A DNA stretch of 64,000 nucleotides from Obscuribacter phosphatis_A (GTDB taxonomy: Bacteria; Cyanobacteriota; Vampirovibrionia; Obscuribacterales; Obscuribacteraceae), in contig JAFLCK010000012.1 of assembly GCA_017303615.1 (NCBI GenBank), forward strand, positions 71,375 through 135,374, in the 5' to 3' direction. Below are positions 42,396-51,454 of this stretch, one piece after another. Under the pieces are notes generated by a model. That model had not been told where the DNA came from. It did not search any database and saw only the letters and a program-made list of their open reading frames with translations. A program made the position numbers and the translations under genes. Position 1 is the first letter of the stretch; every line of letters starts with the position of its first letter.

Positions 42396-45300
42396 ATGGC
42401 GCAGGTGCCTTCTCAGGGTCGATATAGCCTCAGGCATCGCCTCGTTCCACTTCTTAGCGCCTTAGTCTTGTCAAACTTGAGTCTCGCAGGGGCTGTAAAC
42501 AAAGAAAACACGACAAAGATAAATCAACAGCAAAGTCAAACAAAGTCGCAAAACTCAATGCGCAATAGTAAACCGTCGCCCCTGTCAAATAGCTCTTCTA
42601 AGAAAACAAAAGCAAACGAGAAAGAGCCGCAAGCAGCAACTGCAACCCAACCACAGCCAAAAGTAATCCAACCTGCACCGCTAATAGCCAACAGCAACGA
42701 CACGTTTTTAACCTGCTTAAGCTGTGACAAACAGATATATCGACAAGGAGAGAATTTCTTTCTAAGAGGGGTCTTGCTGCGTGCCAGCGACCACCAACCA
42801 ATGAATAATCCACCCCAACTTGCTCAGTCTGGAATAGTAATTATCAAAGGACCACTGGGAGAGATGATAACCCGCGTTGCCAGCAAAATATCCGGAAGCA
42901 TCTTGACTTACGGATGGTCTGTTCCAACTAACGCGCCCGGCGGTGAGTACACGGCCACTGTGGTTTATCCAAGCGGCTATCCATCGGCTACTCGTAAATT
43001 TGATGTGCGAGCCTATAGAGCACCTAGACTAAATTCACAAATTGTTTTTGCCAGAGATGGCTATGGACCGGGAGAGAAAGTCACCGCGACACTTGAGGTG
43101 CAAAGGGCAGAAGGAGGATTTCCCAAAGATGCCAGAGTTACAGTAAGCGGTATTGTAGACGGCAAGACAATCACAGGCGAATCATCATTCGTTGATGCAG
43201 CGGGCAAATGCACTGTTAGCCTCAATTTACCCCAAAAGATTGAACGCGGTGACGGCACACTCTCGTTAACTATTGCCGACGGTGGCGTCGTAGAGTCGGC
43301 ATGCAAGACTATTCCAATACTTGTGAAATTTGTAGACCTACAAATCTATCCTGAAGGCGGTGACCTTGTTGCAAACTTGAAGAACAGAGTCTATTTGCAA
43401 GCACTGCAAACCAATGGCAAGCCTGCCGACCTAGAAGGCTCAATACTCTCAGAAGGAAGCGAAACAGCTGTAGCAAGCTTCCGTACCGAACATGAGGGGC
43501 GTGGACGTTTTGAATTTGTCCCAGAATCAGACAAAAAATACTTCCTAAAGATTACCAAACCCGCAGGTTTTGAGAAGCTCTATGAACTCCCAGCAGTTAA
43601 ACCGAAGGGTGCAGTCATTAGAGCAGACAAAGATACTTACAAGGCAAACGAAGCCGTTGTTGTCAAAGTCGGGTCTACAGAAGGAGCTGTAAGAGTAACG
43701 CTCTCAAAGAAAGAAAGAGAGCTAATAGCAACTGATTTATTCCTGCCAACAGCGCCGGACTCTGGGAAAAGCACAATCCCATCACAAGCTGTTGTGCTAC
43801 CGGCTGGTCGCAGCGCCGACGGGGTGCTGACCGTTACAGTATATGACAGTAATAATAAACCCCTGGCAGAACGATTAGTCTTCAAAGAACCATCAAACAA
43901 CATCAAAATCGATATTAAACCTGACAAAGAGAAGTACGCTCCTGGAGACAAAGCAAAGATAACGTTCAAAGCCACAGACTCGAAGGGGAAACCTGTTGCT
44001 GCCAGTCTTGGTATCAGTATTACCGACGAAAGCACGATTCAGCTGGTTGAAAAACGTGCCCAAGCACCGGCTTTGCCTGTTATGTTCTTCCTTGAGCCGG
44101 AAGTACAAGACCTAGCAGATGCACATATTTACTTCGATGCGGCGAATCCGAAAGCATCGCTTGCCACAGACTTACTGCTAGGAACTCAAGGATGGAGGCG
44201 TTTTGCGCTTCAGGACCTGAGATCTTTCTTGAATAAATTTGGGGACAAGGCAAGAACATCACTTTGTTTAGAAGAGGTAAGACTTCAGCATTCCGCGAAG
44301 TTGGCAGGAAGACTCGGTGAATTGCCAACAGACACAAGCCAGTCAACGGGATATGGGCTAGATTTTAGAGACCTAGTTGTCACACCGGACAATCCTACAG
44401 CGGCAAGCAAGTCACAGGGTTACTCTTCGGTAGCGCCGCTGGCATTTGTTAGAAAACACGCGCCCTACGGACAGAATAATGAAAATGGACGAGTAGAAGG
44501 TCCAAGAGACCTCAACATGTTTCAGGTGGAACCAAGTGTTATTGATGAGCGCTACTACACAACCGGTAGGACCGAGAGGCGACAAAAGAGCTCACCGATA
44601 ATTCCAGAACCAGGCAGTTCATGGATATACAGATACACTAATTTCGATTCCAACAATGCACCTATCTACATCAGAGAATTCGCGCACCGAGGCAGCCAGA
44701 CTCTTCAAAAGTCTGAAAGAAATCAATTTACAGATACGATTTATTGGAATGCCGCTCTGAACACAGATGCCGAAACTGGTGAAGCCACAGCTGAGTTCGA
44801 ATTAAATGATAGTGTAACGGCATTTAGAGTGGCAGCCGATGGTTTCACCGCACAAGGGGCTCTTGGTGCAAACCATAAAGAAATAGAATCAGTACGCCCA
44901 ATTTATGCTGAAATGAAATTGCCTCTAGAAGTAACAATAGGCGACACAGTGCTAATGCCTATTAATCTCGTAAATGGCTCTGGCAAACCTATAAAGTCTC
45001 TCAAAGTGGAGCCAACACTTCCTAAGGGCTTCAAGCTCTTGGAACCGCTGAATGTTCCATCTGGTCTAAAGACTGATGAAAGGCTGAGAACGTTTGTTCC
45101 TATCTTAGTCCAAGCGAATGATGGTGAGAACAAAGTTTCTCTAGAAGTAGTGGCTGATGACTACAAAGACATTGTCACCAGAACGATTAAGGTCAAGCAT
45201 ACAGGTTTTCCAAAGCAAGAAGCGAAGGGTGGTCTTATCGAACCGAGTAAAATCGCAAAGGCTAGTTTTTCGATAGATAAAGACATGGTGCCGAATAGCA

Positions 45301-46799
45301 TAGAGACATCCACACAGGTCTACCCAGGACCGGTCGGTAAGCTGACCAGCGCCCTAGAAGCCTTGATACGGCAACCGCATGGCTGCTTCGAGCAGGTCTC
45401 ATCGACTTCATATCCACTAACGATGGCTCAACAATATTTTCTAAGCCACAGTAGCAACTCATTTGACCAAATTGAAAAGTCCAAAGGACTCCTGGCGGAT
45501 GCGTACAAGAAGTTGCTAGCCTATCGCTGCACCAATGGCGGTTATGACTGGTACGGAAATGATCCCGGCAATGTTGCTCTAACAGCCTACGGCATAATGC
45601 AATTTACCGACATGTCACAAGTACAACCAGTAGACGCTCGAATGATCGCAGATACTAGAGCGTGGATACTTAAACAAAGAGATGGCCGCGGAGGATTTAC
45701 ATCTGTGGTGCACGGCATGTGGAGCGCCGACAAAGAAGCCACCGATGCCTATATTGTTTGGGCACTACTAGAATCAGGACAGCCGGAGGAAGATCTTAAG
45801 CAAGAGCTGGCATCGCTCGCTGAACATACTGAAAGTACCCAAAACAGCTATGTAACAGCACTGGCGGCGAATGCTTTTGCAAATTCACAAAAAAAAGATT
45901 TGGCAGCAAAACTGAGAACAAAACTGGCAAAACTGCAAATGCAAGACGGCAGCGTTAGCGGTGCCACAGCCACAGTCCTCGGAAATTGTGACAGCAATAT
46001 GCACGTACAAGCTACAGCGTTGGCGACCTTAGCCTGGCTCAAAGACCCTACCTACGCGGACAACGCGGCAAGGGGCATCTCTTACTTGGCTGAGATTTCT
46101 AAAAACGGTGCTTTCGGCTCAACTCAATCAACTGTACTGGCTCTCAAAGCGATTATCGCCTACGATAATCTGAACACAGTCGAAAGACAATCCGGCAAAG
46201 TCAGACTCATCTGTGATGGCAAGCCCATAGGAGATTGGCATAGCTTCGACAAAGAAAATGTCGACTTAGTCAAACTACCAAATCTGAACGAAGTACTAAA
46301 TCCTGGTGAACACACAATTGAACTGGCGCTTGACGGTGGAATAAAGATGCCATACTCAATTGGTATCAATTACAGTACCACCCTTCCCGAAAGCTCAAAA
46401 GACTGTCAGGTCTCTATGGCTACGAAACTGGCTAGCGACCATCTAACCGAGGGACAAGCCGGCGAAGTATTGGTGGTAATGGAGAATCTGACAAAGAACA
46501 CCCTACCAATGCCGATTGCAATCATTGAGTTACCCGGTGGAATTGAGCCGAGACACGCTCAACTCAAGGAACTAGTCAAGAAAGGGTCCATAGCTCACTA
46601 CGACGTCGACGGTCAAAGGATCGTACTATACTGGCGCGCGATGGCACCGGCAGAGAAAAAACAAATACCGCTAAGTGTCGTAGCAGCTGTTCCAGGAACC
46701 TACACAGGCACCGCAAGCCAAGCATATCTGTACTATGCCGACGAGTCTAAGAAATGGGTACCCGGTTTAAAGGTGATGATTCAAAAGTCTCCACATTGA
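42396..46799 (+). CDS. Alpha-2-macroglobulin family protein with CxEQ thioester
   Basis: 1467 aa from the ATG at 42396 with GAGG 8 nt upstream (the reading from 42363 is unsupported). Signal peptide (LVPLLSALVLSNLSLAGA) followed by a Ser/Thr/Gln/Lys-rich linker. MG-type beta domains start near 'FLTCLSCDKQIYRQGENFFLRG' (split). The A2M region with 'IYWNAALNTDAETGEATAEF' and 'ELNDSVTAFRV' follows. The thioester is C997 with Q1000 in 'HGCFEQVSS' (canonical C-G-E-Q). The helical TED domain follows, then the C-terminal domains. Bacterial A2Ms trap proteases, often with PBP1C, but no pbpC gene is adjacent. There is no lipobox, so it is periplasmic or secreted. Confidence 0.93.
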   Translation: MAQVPSQGRYSLRHRLVPLLSALVLSNLSLAGAVNKENTTKINQQQSQTKSQNSMRNSKPSPLSNSSSKKTKANEKEPQAATATQPQPKVIQPAPLIANSNDTFLTCLSCDKQIYRQGENFFLRGVLLRASDHQPMNNPPQLAQSGIVIIKGPLGEMITRVASKISGSILTYGWSVPTNAPGGEYTATVVYPSGYPSATRKFDVRAYRAPRLNSQIVFARDGYGPGEKVTATLEVQRAEGGFPKDARVTVSGIVDGKTITGESSFVDAAGKCTVSLNLPQKIERGDGTLSLTIADGGVVESACKTIPILVKFVDLQIYPEGGDLVANLKNRVYLQALQTNGKPADLEGSILSEGSETAVASFRTEHEGRGRFEFVPESDKKYFLKITKPAGFEKLYELPAVKPKGAVIRADKDTYKANEAVVVKVGSTEGAVRVTLSKKERELIATDLFLPTAPDSGKSTIPSQAVVLPAGRSADGVLTVTVYDSNNKPLAERLVFKEPSNNIKIDIKPDKEKYAPGDKAKITFKATDSKGKPVAASLGISITDESTIQLVEKRAQAPALPVMFFLEPEVQDLADAHIYFDAANPKASLATDLLLGTQGWRRFALQDLRSFLNKFGDKARTSLCLEEVRLQHSAKLAGRLGELPTDTSQSTGYGLDFRDLVVTPDNPTAASKSQGYSSVAPLAFVRKHAPYGQNNENGRVEGPRDLNMFQVEPSVIDERYYTTGRTERRQKSSPIIPEPGSSWIYRYTNFDSNNAPIYIREFAHRGSQTLQKSERNQFTDTIYWNAALNTDAETGEATAEFELNDSVTAFRVAADGFTAQGALGANHKEIESVRPIYAEMKLPLEVTIGDTVLMPINLVNGSGKPIKSLKVEPTLPKGFKLLEPLNVPSGLKTDERLRTFVPILVQANDGENKVSLEVVADDYKDIVTRTIKVKHTGFPKQEAKGGLIEPSKIAKASFSIDKDMVPNSIETSTQVYPGPVGKLTSALEALIRQPHGCFEQVSSTSYPLTMAQQYFLSHSSNSFDQIEKSKGLLADAYKKLLAYRCTNGGYDWYGNDPGNVALTAYGIMQFTDMSQVQPVDARMIADTRAWILKQRDGRGGFTSVVHGMWSADKEATDAYIVWALLESGQPEEDLKQELASLAEHTESTQNSYVTALAANAFANSQKKDLAAKLRTKLAKLQMQDGSVSGATATVLGNCDSNMHVQATALATLAWLKDPTYADNAARGISYLAEISKNGAFGSTQSTVLALKAIIAYDNLNTVERQSGKVRLICDGKPIGDWHSFDKENVDLVKLPNLNEVLNPGEHTIELALDGGIKMPYSIGINYSTTLPESSKDCQVSMATKLASDHLTEGQAGEVLVVMENLTKNTLPMPIAIIELPGGIEPRHAQLKELVKKGSIAHYDVDGQRIVLYWRAMAPAEKKQIPLSVVAAVPGTYTGTASQAYLYYADESKKWVPGLKVMIQKSPH

Positions 46800-46951
46800 A
46801 CGCAGAGTATACGGGGAAGCTTTCGACTCAGAGCACTTCCTGCGGCAAAATCAAAATAGTGCTCGAAGCACGAAACAGTGCGTGTAGCTCTTTCAATGAA
46901 GCCGTGCTATAAGAAAAAAGCTTAAGGTTTCCAGCGAGAGGCAAAAGAAAA

Positions 46952-47536
46952 TTGAAACACATCAAAACAAAGATCACCGTCTATTTTGCTGGTCTCTTTG
47001 TCTTTACGTCCGTATCGCACTTAGCAGCATCAGCGGCGCTACCACCGGAGTTTTGGGTAATAAAGAATGCGGAGAAAATTAACTACGGAGGAATTCGAGA
47101 CATATACAAACATCAACCCTCCGTGGAAGCTGAAGGCGACTCTATGCGTAGCCCCTATGGTCAGGTCAAACCAGTTTCAATGCTCACCCTCTTCGGTGCC
47201 CCATCCACCTTTGACGAGAGTTGGATCGGCGTCATCGGATACCTTTCAAAAACCTCAAGCAAAGATGGTAAGGTAACACTGGAAATTTATCCAACACATG
47301 AAGCATTCGAACTCAAGTACCCAAGAGAAAGCTTGATAATTTCCCCAAATCCGCACTTCCGGGCAATAGAAAAATTTGCAACCGGCAATAGAATAGAGGC
47401 AATCGGTTTCTTCAAGCGCATTCAAGTATCAACCAAAGAACAAGCTGTCGGCTTGCTAGAAGACGCTTCAATAAAGATAGTGAAACCTTATTCAAAACAA
47501 GGCAAAAACCCAAATATCAAGTCAAATTGCCGATAA
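46952..47536 (+). CDS. Secreted protein, first of a tandem paralog pair
   Basis: 194 aa, TTG start with GAGAGG upstream. Signal peptide (VYFAGLFVFTSVSHLAASA, cut near 28). The mature part aligns over its whole length with the next gene's product: '[IL]xP[DE]xWxI+xAExxN[YF]GxIR', 'GVIGYLS+T', 'NPHF+[AG]IEKFxxG+RIEAIG' and 'DASI+IV'. An OB-fold-like beta barrel is possible. Family and function unknown. Confidence 0.75.
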   Translation: MKHIKTKITVYFAGLFVFTSVSHLAASAALPPEFWVIKNAEKINYGGIRDIYKHQPSVEAEGDSMRSPYGQVKPVSMLTLFGAPSTFDESWIGVIGYLSKTSSKDGKVTLEIYPTHEAFELKYPRESLIISPNPHFRAIEKFATGNRIEAIGFFKRIQVSTKEQAVGLLEDASIKIVKPYSKQGKNPNIKSNCR

Positions 47537-47588
47537 GAGCATAGAAATAGCAAAAAAAATGCAAGCCCATTTCACGAAGGAAGGATTA

Positions 47589-48155
47589 ATGAGGATGAAC
47601 GGCAGGAGCCTGAAAATCAAACCCTTGAGCAAACGATTGAGCGTAGTGCTTGGACTTGCCACCCTAACCTATACCGGGTCTGCGAGCTTATCAGCCGAGA
47701 TAGCACCCGATGCCTGGCAGATAAGAGGAGCCGAAGATGCTAACTTTGGCCAAATCAGAAGTGAATATCGTCACCAGCCAGACATCTGGGACGATATAGG
47801 ACGAAATCCTTACAGCAGAGTTCGCAAAATTTCGATATTCTCGCTTTACGGAGACCCAAAAAACCACCTGGGACAAATGGTCGGAGTTATCGGTTATCTG
47901 AGCAGAACAAAAGGATGCGAATCTAACGCCTTGCTCTATCTCTACCCTACACTTGAATCTTATGAGCTAGGACATACCAGAGAGGCACTAAAAATAGAAT
48001 TGAATCCGCATTTCAAGGGCATAGAAAAGTTTGAAAGTGGAAAGCGAATCGAAGCCATAGGTAACTTCAAGACCAACGAACAAGGAAAATTCGAGCAGAG
48101 TTTTGGTTCGCTCAACGATGCATCGATCAGGATTGTCACGCCAAAAAACCGGTGA
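47589..48155 (+). CDS. Secreted protein, second of a tandem paralog pair
   Basis: 188 aa from the ATG at 47589, preceded by AAGGAAGGA. An ATG at 47559 would lengthen it without a ribosome site. Signal peptide (VVLGLATLTYTGSASLSAEI). Shares 'GVIGYLSRT', 'LYLYPTLESYEL', 'NPHFKGIEKFESGKRIEAIG' with the upstream paralog. The 52-bp spacing suggests one transcript. No cysteines conserved between the two. Confidence 0.75.
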   Translation: MRMNGRSLKIKPLSKRLSVVLGLATLTYTGSASLSAEIAPDAWQIRGAEDANFGQIRSEYRHQPDIWDDIGRNPYSRVRKISIFSLYGDPKNHLGQMVGVIGYLSRTKGCESNALLYLYPTLESYELGHTREALKIELNPHFKGIEKFESGKRIEAIGNFKTNEQGKFEQSFGSLNDASIRIVTPKNR

Positions 48156-48368
48156 ATAACGCAGGTTCATGCAAACAGAGTTCCATTCAGAACCAAACAA
48201 TAAAAAGACTACTTGATTCAACCAAATCGAAGTCAATGATACTGAATCAATCCAAAACTGCCAGCCGCTTGCGCCGCTTTTCGTCGTGCAAGCTATAATG
48301 ACCAAATCGTCCAACTTTGCTTAAACAATACCCAAGAAGAATGCCCAAAAACCAATGACAAGGCAAGA

Positions 48369-48833
48369 ATGAAAAACATGCGACTACTCGGCAATTCACT
48401 ATTGGGTGCACTTATTGTTTGTCTGCTGATTTGCTCGGTACCTGCTTTAGCCCAAAGCGAGCATCCTGATACCACAGCAGCCCAAACCGGTGGCTTCGCA
48501 AGCGCTGAAACAGCAGCTAACCAGAGTGATGCAAACAGCGCGATTAAACCAAAAGGCATATCAGCAACGATCGAAGAAATGCCGGCGAACGTTAATAAGC
48601 TTGCGAACTTGGAAGCACTGCTAAACATAATTGGCAACGGAGTCGAGGTCTTGTGCATGGCCACAGGCGTTCCTCTGTTGCTAGGCATCCCAATAGGTGC
48701 TTTTCTTCACGCGACCAAACCAAACATGCGCAAGTTTACCTGGATAATTATGGCTGCAGGTCCTGCTTTGATCGGCATAGGCTTAGTGACAGCACAATTG
48801 ATAAACTTATTGATTGCCGGCTTGCATAAATAA
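48369..48833 (+). CDS. Secreted/membrane protein with two C-terminal helices
   Basis: 154 aa. Signal peptide (LLGALIVCLLICSVPALAQ), then a Thr/Ala/Ser-rich linker (30-70). Two hydrophobic helices (~88-112 and ~122-150: 'ATGVPLLLGIPIGAFLHAT', 'WIIMAAGPALIGIGLVTAQL'). No family recognised. It lies 27 bp before the hydrolase gene and is probably co-transcribed with it. Confidence 0.65.
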   Translation: MKNMRLLGNSLLGALIVCLLICSVPALAQSEHPDTTAAQTGGFASAETAANQSDANSAIKPKGISATIEEMPANVNKLANLEALLNIIGNGVEVLCMATGVPLLLGIPIGAFLHATKPNMRKFTWIIMAAGPALIGIGLVTAQLINLLIAGLHK

Positions 48834-48860
48834 ACAATCTTTGCCGGTCATGAGGTTGGT

Positions 48861-49712
48861 GTGCCTATTTCGCCCAAAAGCAAAATAATCATAGCGAGCC
48901 TCTTCTCATTGCTTGGGCTCTATTTTCTAATCTCTCCTTTCAACTCACCTTTGTACAACTTTCTTATCTTCCCCAGTACAGATAAAAAGGTTAGATCGTT
49001 ACCTGACGGCTATTTAGGCAGTCTGCCAGGCGCTCAGCTAGATGAACTTTACTTCAATAGCGACGGTCTAAAGCTTCACGCTCTCTTCCTCAGAAATCCC
49101 AAAAGCAAAAGAGTCTTCTTGCTCAGCCATGGTAAAGGAAACAATGTTTATTTAGAACTAGACCACGCCCGCATGCTGTACCAATTCGGCTCGGTCTTTA
49201 TGTACGACTACAGAGGTTTCGGCAAAAGCGAAGGCACAATTAGCGTAGAAGGAGCGAAAGTTGACGCTCTCTCAGCTTATGATTACCTCAAAAACGCAGG
49301 ATATGAACCCGAAAACATTATTGCCTTCGGTCAATCATTTGGCACCGGGATTAGTGGCTACCTCAGCACCCAAAGACAGGTGAACGCGCTCATCTTTCAG
49401 TCAGGCTATTGCTCACTAAGCAGCGTTGGTAAGAGAAAGATGCCGTGGCTCATAATTTATCCTGATTGGATGTTTGGCAAGATCGACATTGACAATCTTG
49501 CTTTCGTGAGAGCAGAACACCCTCCCCTACTAGCTTTTCATGGACTGCGCGACACTGAAATTCCAGTGCAAGAATCAATAGAACTTTGCAAGCACGCCAG
49601 ACCGCTGGCAAAGTTAGTAGTTCTGCCCGAAGGCAAGCACCTCGCCTACGGCGCCAACGGCGAATTCCACCAAGAACTATCTAAGTTCCTCGAAGTCATT
49701 GAAAAGCACTAG
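48861..49712 (+). CDS. Membrane-anchored alpha/beta hydrolase
   Basis: 283 aa, GTG start with GAGGT upstream. N-terminal anchor helix (~9-27). The catalytic triad is readable: S159 in 'FGQSFGTG', D231 in 'HGLRDTEIP' and H260 in 'EGKHLAYG'. The oxyanion region is 'LLSHGKGNNVYLEL' and 'YDYRGFGKSEG'. The layout matches the BEM46/ABHD13-like (DUF4131-neighbour) family of membrane hydrolases. Substrate unknown. A 3' fragment of a second copy lies at 50870-50920. Confidence 0.85.
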   Translation: MPISPKSKIIIASLFSLLGLYFLISPFNSPLYNFLIFPSTDKKVRSLPDGYLGSLPGAQLDELYFNSDGLKLHALFLRNPKSKRVFLLSHGKGNNVYLELDHARMLYQFGSVFMYDYRGFGKSEGTISVEGAKVDALSAYDYLKNAGYEPENIIAFGQSFGTGISGYLSTQRQVNALIFQSGYCSLSSVGKRKMPWLIIYPDWMFGKIDIDNLAFVRAEHPPLLAFHGLRDTEIPVQESIELCKHARPLAKLVVLPEGKHLAYGANGEFHQELSKFLEVIEKH

Positions 49713-49721
49713 GCTTCCAAT

Positions 49722-50486
49722 CTATAGCAAGTACTTTTCTTCGAAGGCTTCATACGTAGCCTTGTGTCTAAAGCTATTCCATTGACCTTTTGTTTGGGCA
49801 AAATACTTCTTTCTGAAGTCTTCCACACCCTCTACTGTCAAGTCCATAAGAAGCTCCTCGAAATTCCCTTTGTTGAAGGTCTTCTTTAGTCGATTCAATC
49901 GCTCTTTACTCGACAAAACATTTTCAATTCCAGAAACAACTTCACCCACATCAAGAACCGGTCCTGTTGCATGCCGGAACGATTCATCGAGTCGCCTGTG
50001 GAAATGGAAATAAGCATGCGCCCCGAGCCCTCCATCCCCCATGCTGTCTGCATGGAAATCATAACGAAAATAGCCTATTTTGTCGGCAGCCTTAGAGTTT
50101 GGGTAAAAGCAGTAAGAATACTGTTCGAAGAAACCGATCTGACCTTTCTCGCCATTAATAGCAACGTGATGCTTTATAGGCTTAAGCAGATTGTCGAGCG
50201 GTAATGTCTTTGCTCGTATGTAAACAGTAAGTATGGAACCATCAAGAAAAATCAGTCCGCTTTTAGGCATAGCGCGCCTGTCATTAGACCACTTGTCGCG
50301 AATTTCAGCTGCTACCTTTTTGTTTGGCACACAGAATTCGAAAAGGCGCTGCTTCGTTTTCTTGTCGTACTCATCTTCATTAATTTCATGCCCGCATAAT
50401 GCAACAGAACCGCCTTTCACAAAGCGATCTAGCAACCCTATAGTCGAGTCAGTGAATCTACACCAATCTTGATAGCTCGATGACAC
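49722..50486 (-). CDS. Unknown protein, second gene of a two-gene unit
   Basis: 254 aa, GTG start immediately after the TAA of the upstream gene. Alpha/beta composition with 'FRYDFHADSMGDGGLGAHAYFHFHRR' (split), an unusual His/Gly-rich run, and helical C-terminal half ('LLMDLTVEGVEDFRKKYFA'). No signal or membrane helix. Size and the partner suggest a toxin or DUF6516-like protein, but no catalytic motif can be named. It is convergent with the hydrolase gene, with a 9-bp gap. Confidence 0.6.
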   Translation of the reverse strand: MSSSYQDWCRFTDSTIGLLDRFVKGGSVALCGHEINEDEYDKKTKQRLFEFCVPNKKVAAEIRDKWSNDRRAMPKSGLIFLDGSILTVYIRAKTLPLDNLLKPIKHHVAINGEKGQIGFFEQYSYCFYPNSKAADKIGYFRYDFHADSMGDGGLGAHAYFHFHRRLDESFRHATGPVLDVGEVVSGIENVLSSKERLNRLKKTFNKGNFEELLMDLTVEGVEDFRKKYFAQTKGQWNSFRHKATYEAFEEKYLL

Positions 50487-50702
50487 TTACTTAGCAGCTT
50501 TTCGTCTAACATGCTTTGCCGAACCATAGAACCGCGCCACGGCTTCAGAACGCGCCTTGTCATTGTTGGCATAATAGTTATAGGCAGACGAGCTTGAAGC
50601 GGCTGGCACAAGCAACATCTTTTCAGAAGTTTTGGCAGCTTTCTCTTCTCCCACCTTTCTGGCAGAAGTTGCTTTTGCGACGCTAGATTTCTTAGTAGTC
50701 AT
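50487..50702 (-). CDS. Small Lys/Ala-rich protein, first gene of the two-gene unit
   Basis: 71 aa, ATG start. The N-terminal half is Lys/Ala/Ser/Thr-rich and basic (TTKKSSVAKATSARKVGEEK). The second half is 'YNYYANNDKARSEAVARFYG', then a KHVRRKAAK tail. The stop codon touches the start of the downstream gene, indicating coupled expression. A basic tail could bind DNA or the partner. An antitoxin-like role is only a guess. Confidence 0.55.
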   Translation of the reverse strand: MTTKKSSVAKATSARKVGEEKAAKTSEKMLLVPAASSSSAYNYYANNDKARSEAVARFYGSAKHVRRKAAK

Positions 50703-50869
50703 AAAAGCCTCATAACAATCTTTTTCCAGAATACATCAAAGCGGTCCAACTTTAAAGTAACGAAAAGTAGTTCTAGGCTGCATCGTAAGCAATCGTAGGC
50801 AATGAGAAATAGAGTTCCTTATCAGAAATTCGAGCGCTAAGTCCAAGTCGGCACTTCCCATGTTCAAGA

Positions 50870-50920
50870 GAATTCCACCAAGAACTATCTAGGTTTCTCG
50901 AAGTCATTGAAAAGCACTAA
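50870..50920 (+). pseudogene. 3' remnant of a duplicated alpha/beta hydrolase gene
   Basis: 50870-50926 repeats 49662-49718 with four mismatches in 57 positions, and still reads EFHQELSRFLEVIEKH-stop in the hydrolase frame. Nothing of the rest of the gene is present upstream. It lies ~1.2 kb downstream of the intact copy, beyond the two-gene unit. Confidence 0.75.
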
Positions 50921-50951
50921 GCTTCTCAAACTTACACTTTAGAATTCGTGA

Positions 50952-51188
50952 GCCAAAGCAATAATCACTGATGCATTCGGCAGTGGTAAATTGATCTGAG
51001 CAGCACGCAATGGAGTGGCATATCTAGAGCCATTGTATTTCGAGCAAGACTTCATCAATATTCGAAAGCATGACGCAGACTTGCACTTTGATGCGCAGCT
51101 CAAGCTTTCAGTCGCTGGGACAGACTTAAAGACACGCTCAGTTACCTTAACCGCCAAAGATCTCATCATAAAGCCAATGACCGACTAA
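50952..51188 (+). pseudogene. Decayed gene fragment of unknown origin
   Basis: The plus frame reads 'AKAIITDAFGSGKLI', a TGA at 50997, then 62 codons of protein-like sequence ('YLEPLYFEQDFINIRKHDAD', 'LKLSVAGTDLKTRSVTL') to a TAA. It has no start codon or ribosome site. It lies directly beyond the hydrolase remnant. The minus-strand ORF here is Ser/Cys/Lys-rich and looks like a shadow. Confidence 0.35.
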
Positions 51189-51275
51189 GGTTAAAGCCAT
51201 ATGCCCAAGCCAAAAAACGACGCAAAAGCAATATCATCATTATTATAATAGACCGGTCGTCTATCGCCTCTCAAA

Positions 51276-51327
51276 AGAAAAAGATGCTAGAAGCACAACC
51301 ACCCGTAAGGGTAGAAGTGCTTCTAGC
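51276..51327 (-). terminator. Terminator of the MoxR-VWA operon (minus strand)
   Basis: GCTAGAAGCAC (51286-51296) pairs with GTGCTTCTAGC (51317-51327), with an inner CCC...GGG pair. On the minus strand the stem is followed by ATCTTTTTCTTTT, fitting an intrinsic terminator for the genes ending at 51455. Confidence 0.75.
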
Positions 51328-51416
51328 TGAAGTATTGGATAGTCGTTTTTAGTCTTCACTCGCTGCTTGGTTCGCAGCGCAGCTTAGCGCCGGGCTCACA
51401 GCTTGGCGCGGCAACT

Positions 51417-51448
51417 TGATCAGGGCCCTGATCAGTGTTTGATCAGGG
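51417..51448. repeat. Perfect 18-bp palindrome plus partial third arm
   Basis: TGATCAGGGCCCTGATCA (51417-51434) is a perfect palindrome. A further TGATCAGGG follows at 51440-51448. It sits just downstream of the operon's last stop codon. Confidence 0.8.
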
Positions 51449-51454
51449 CTTTGC

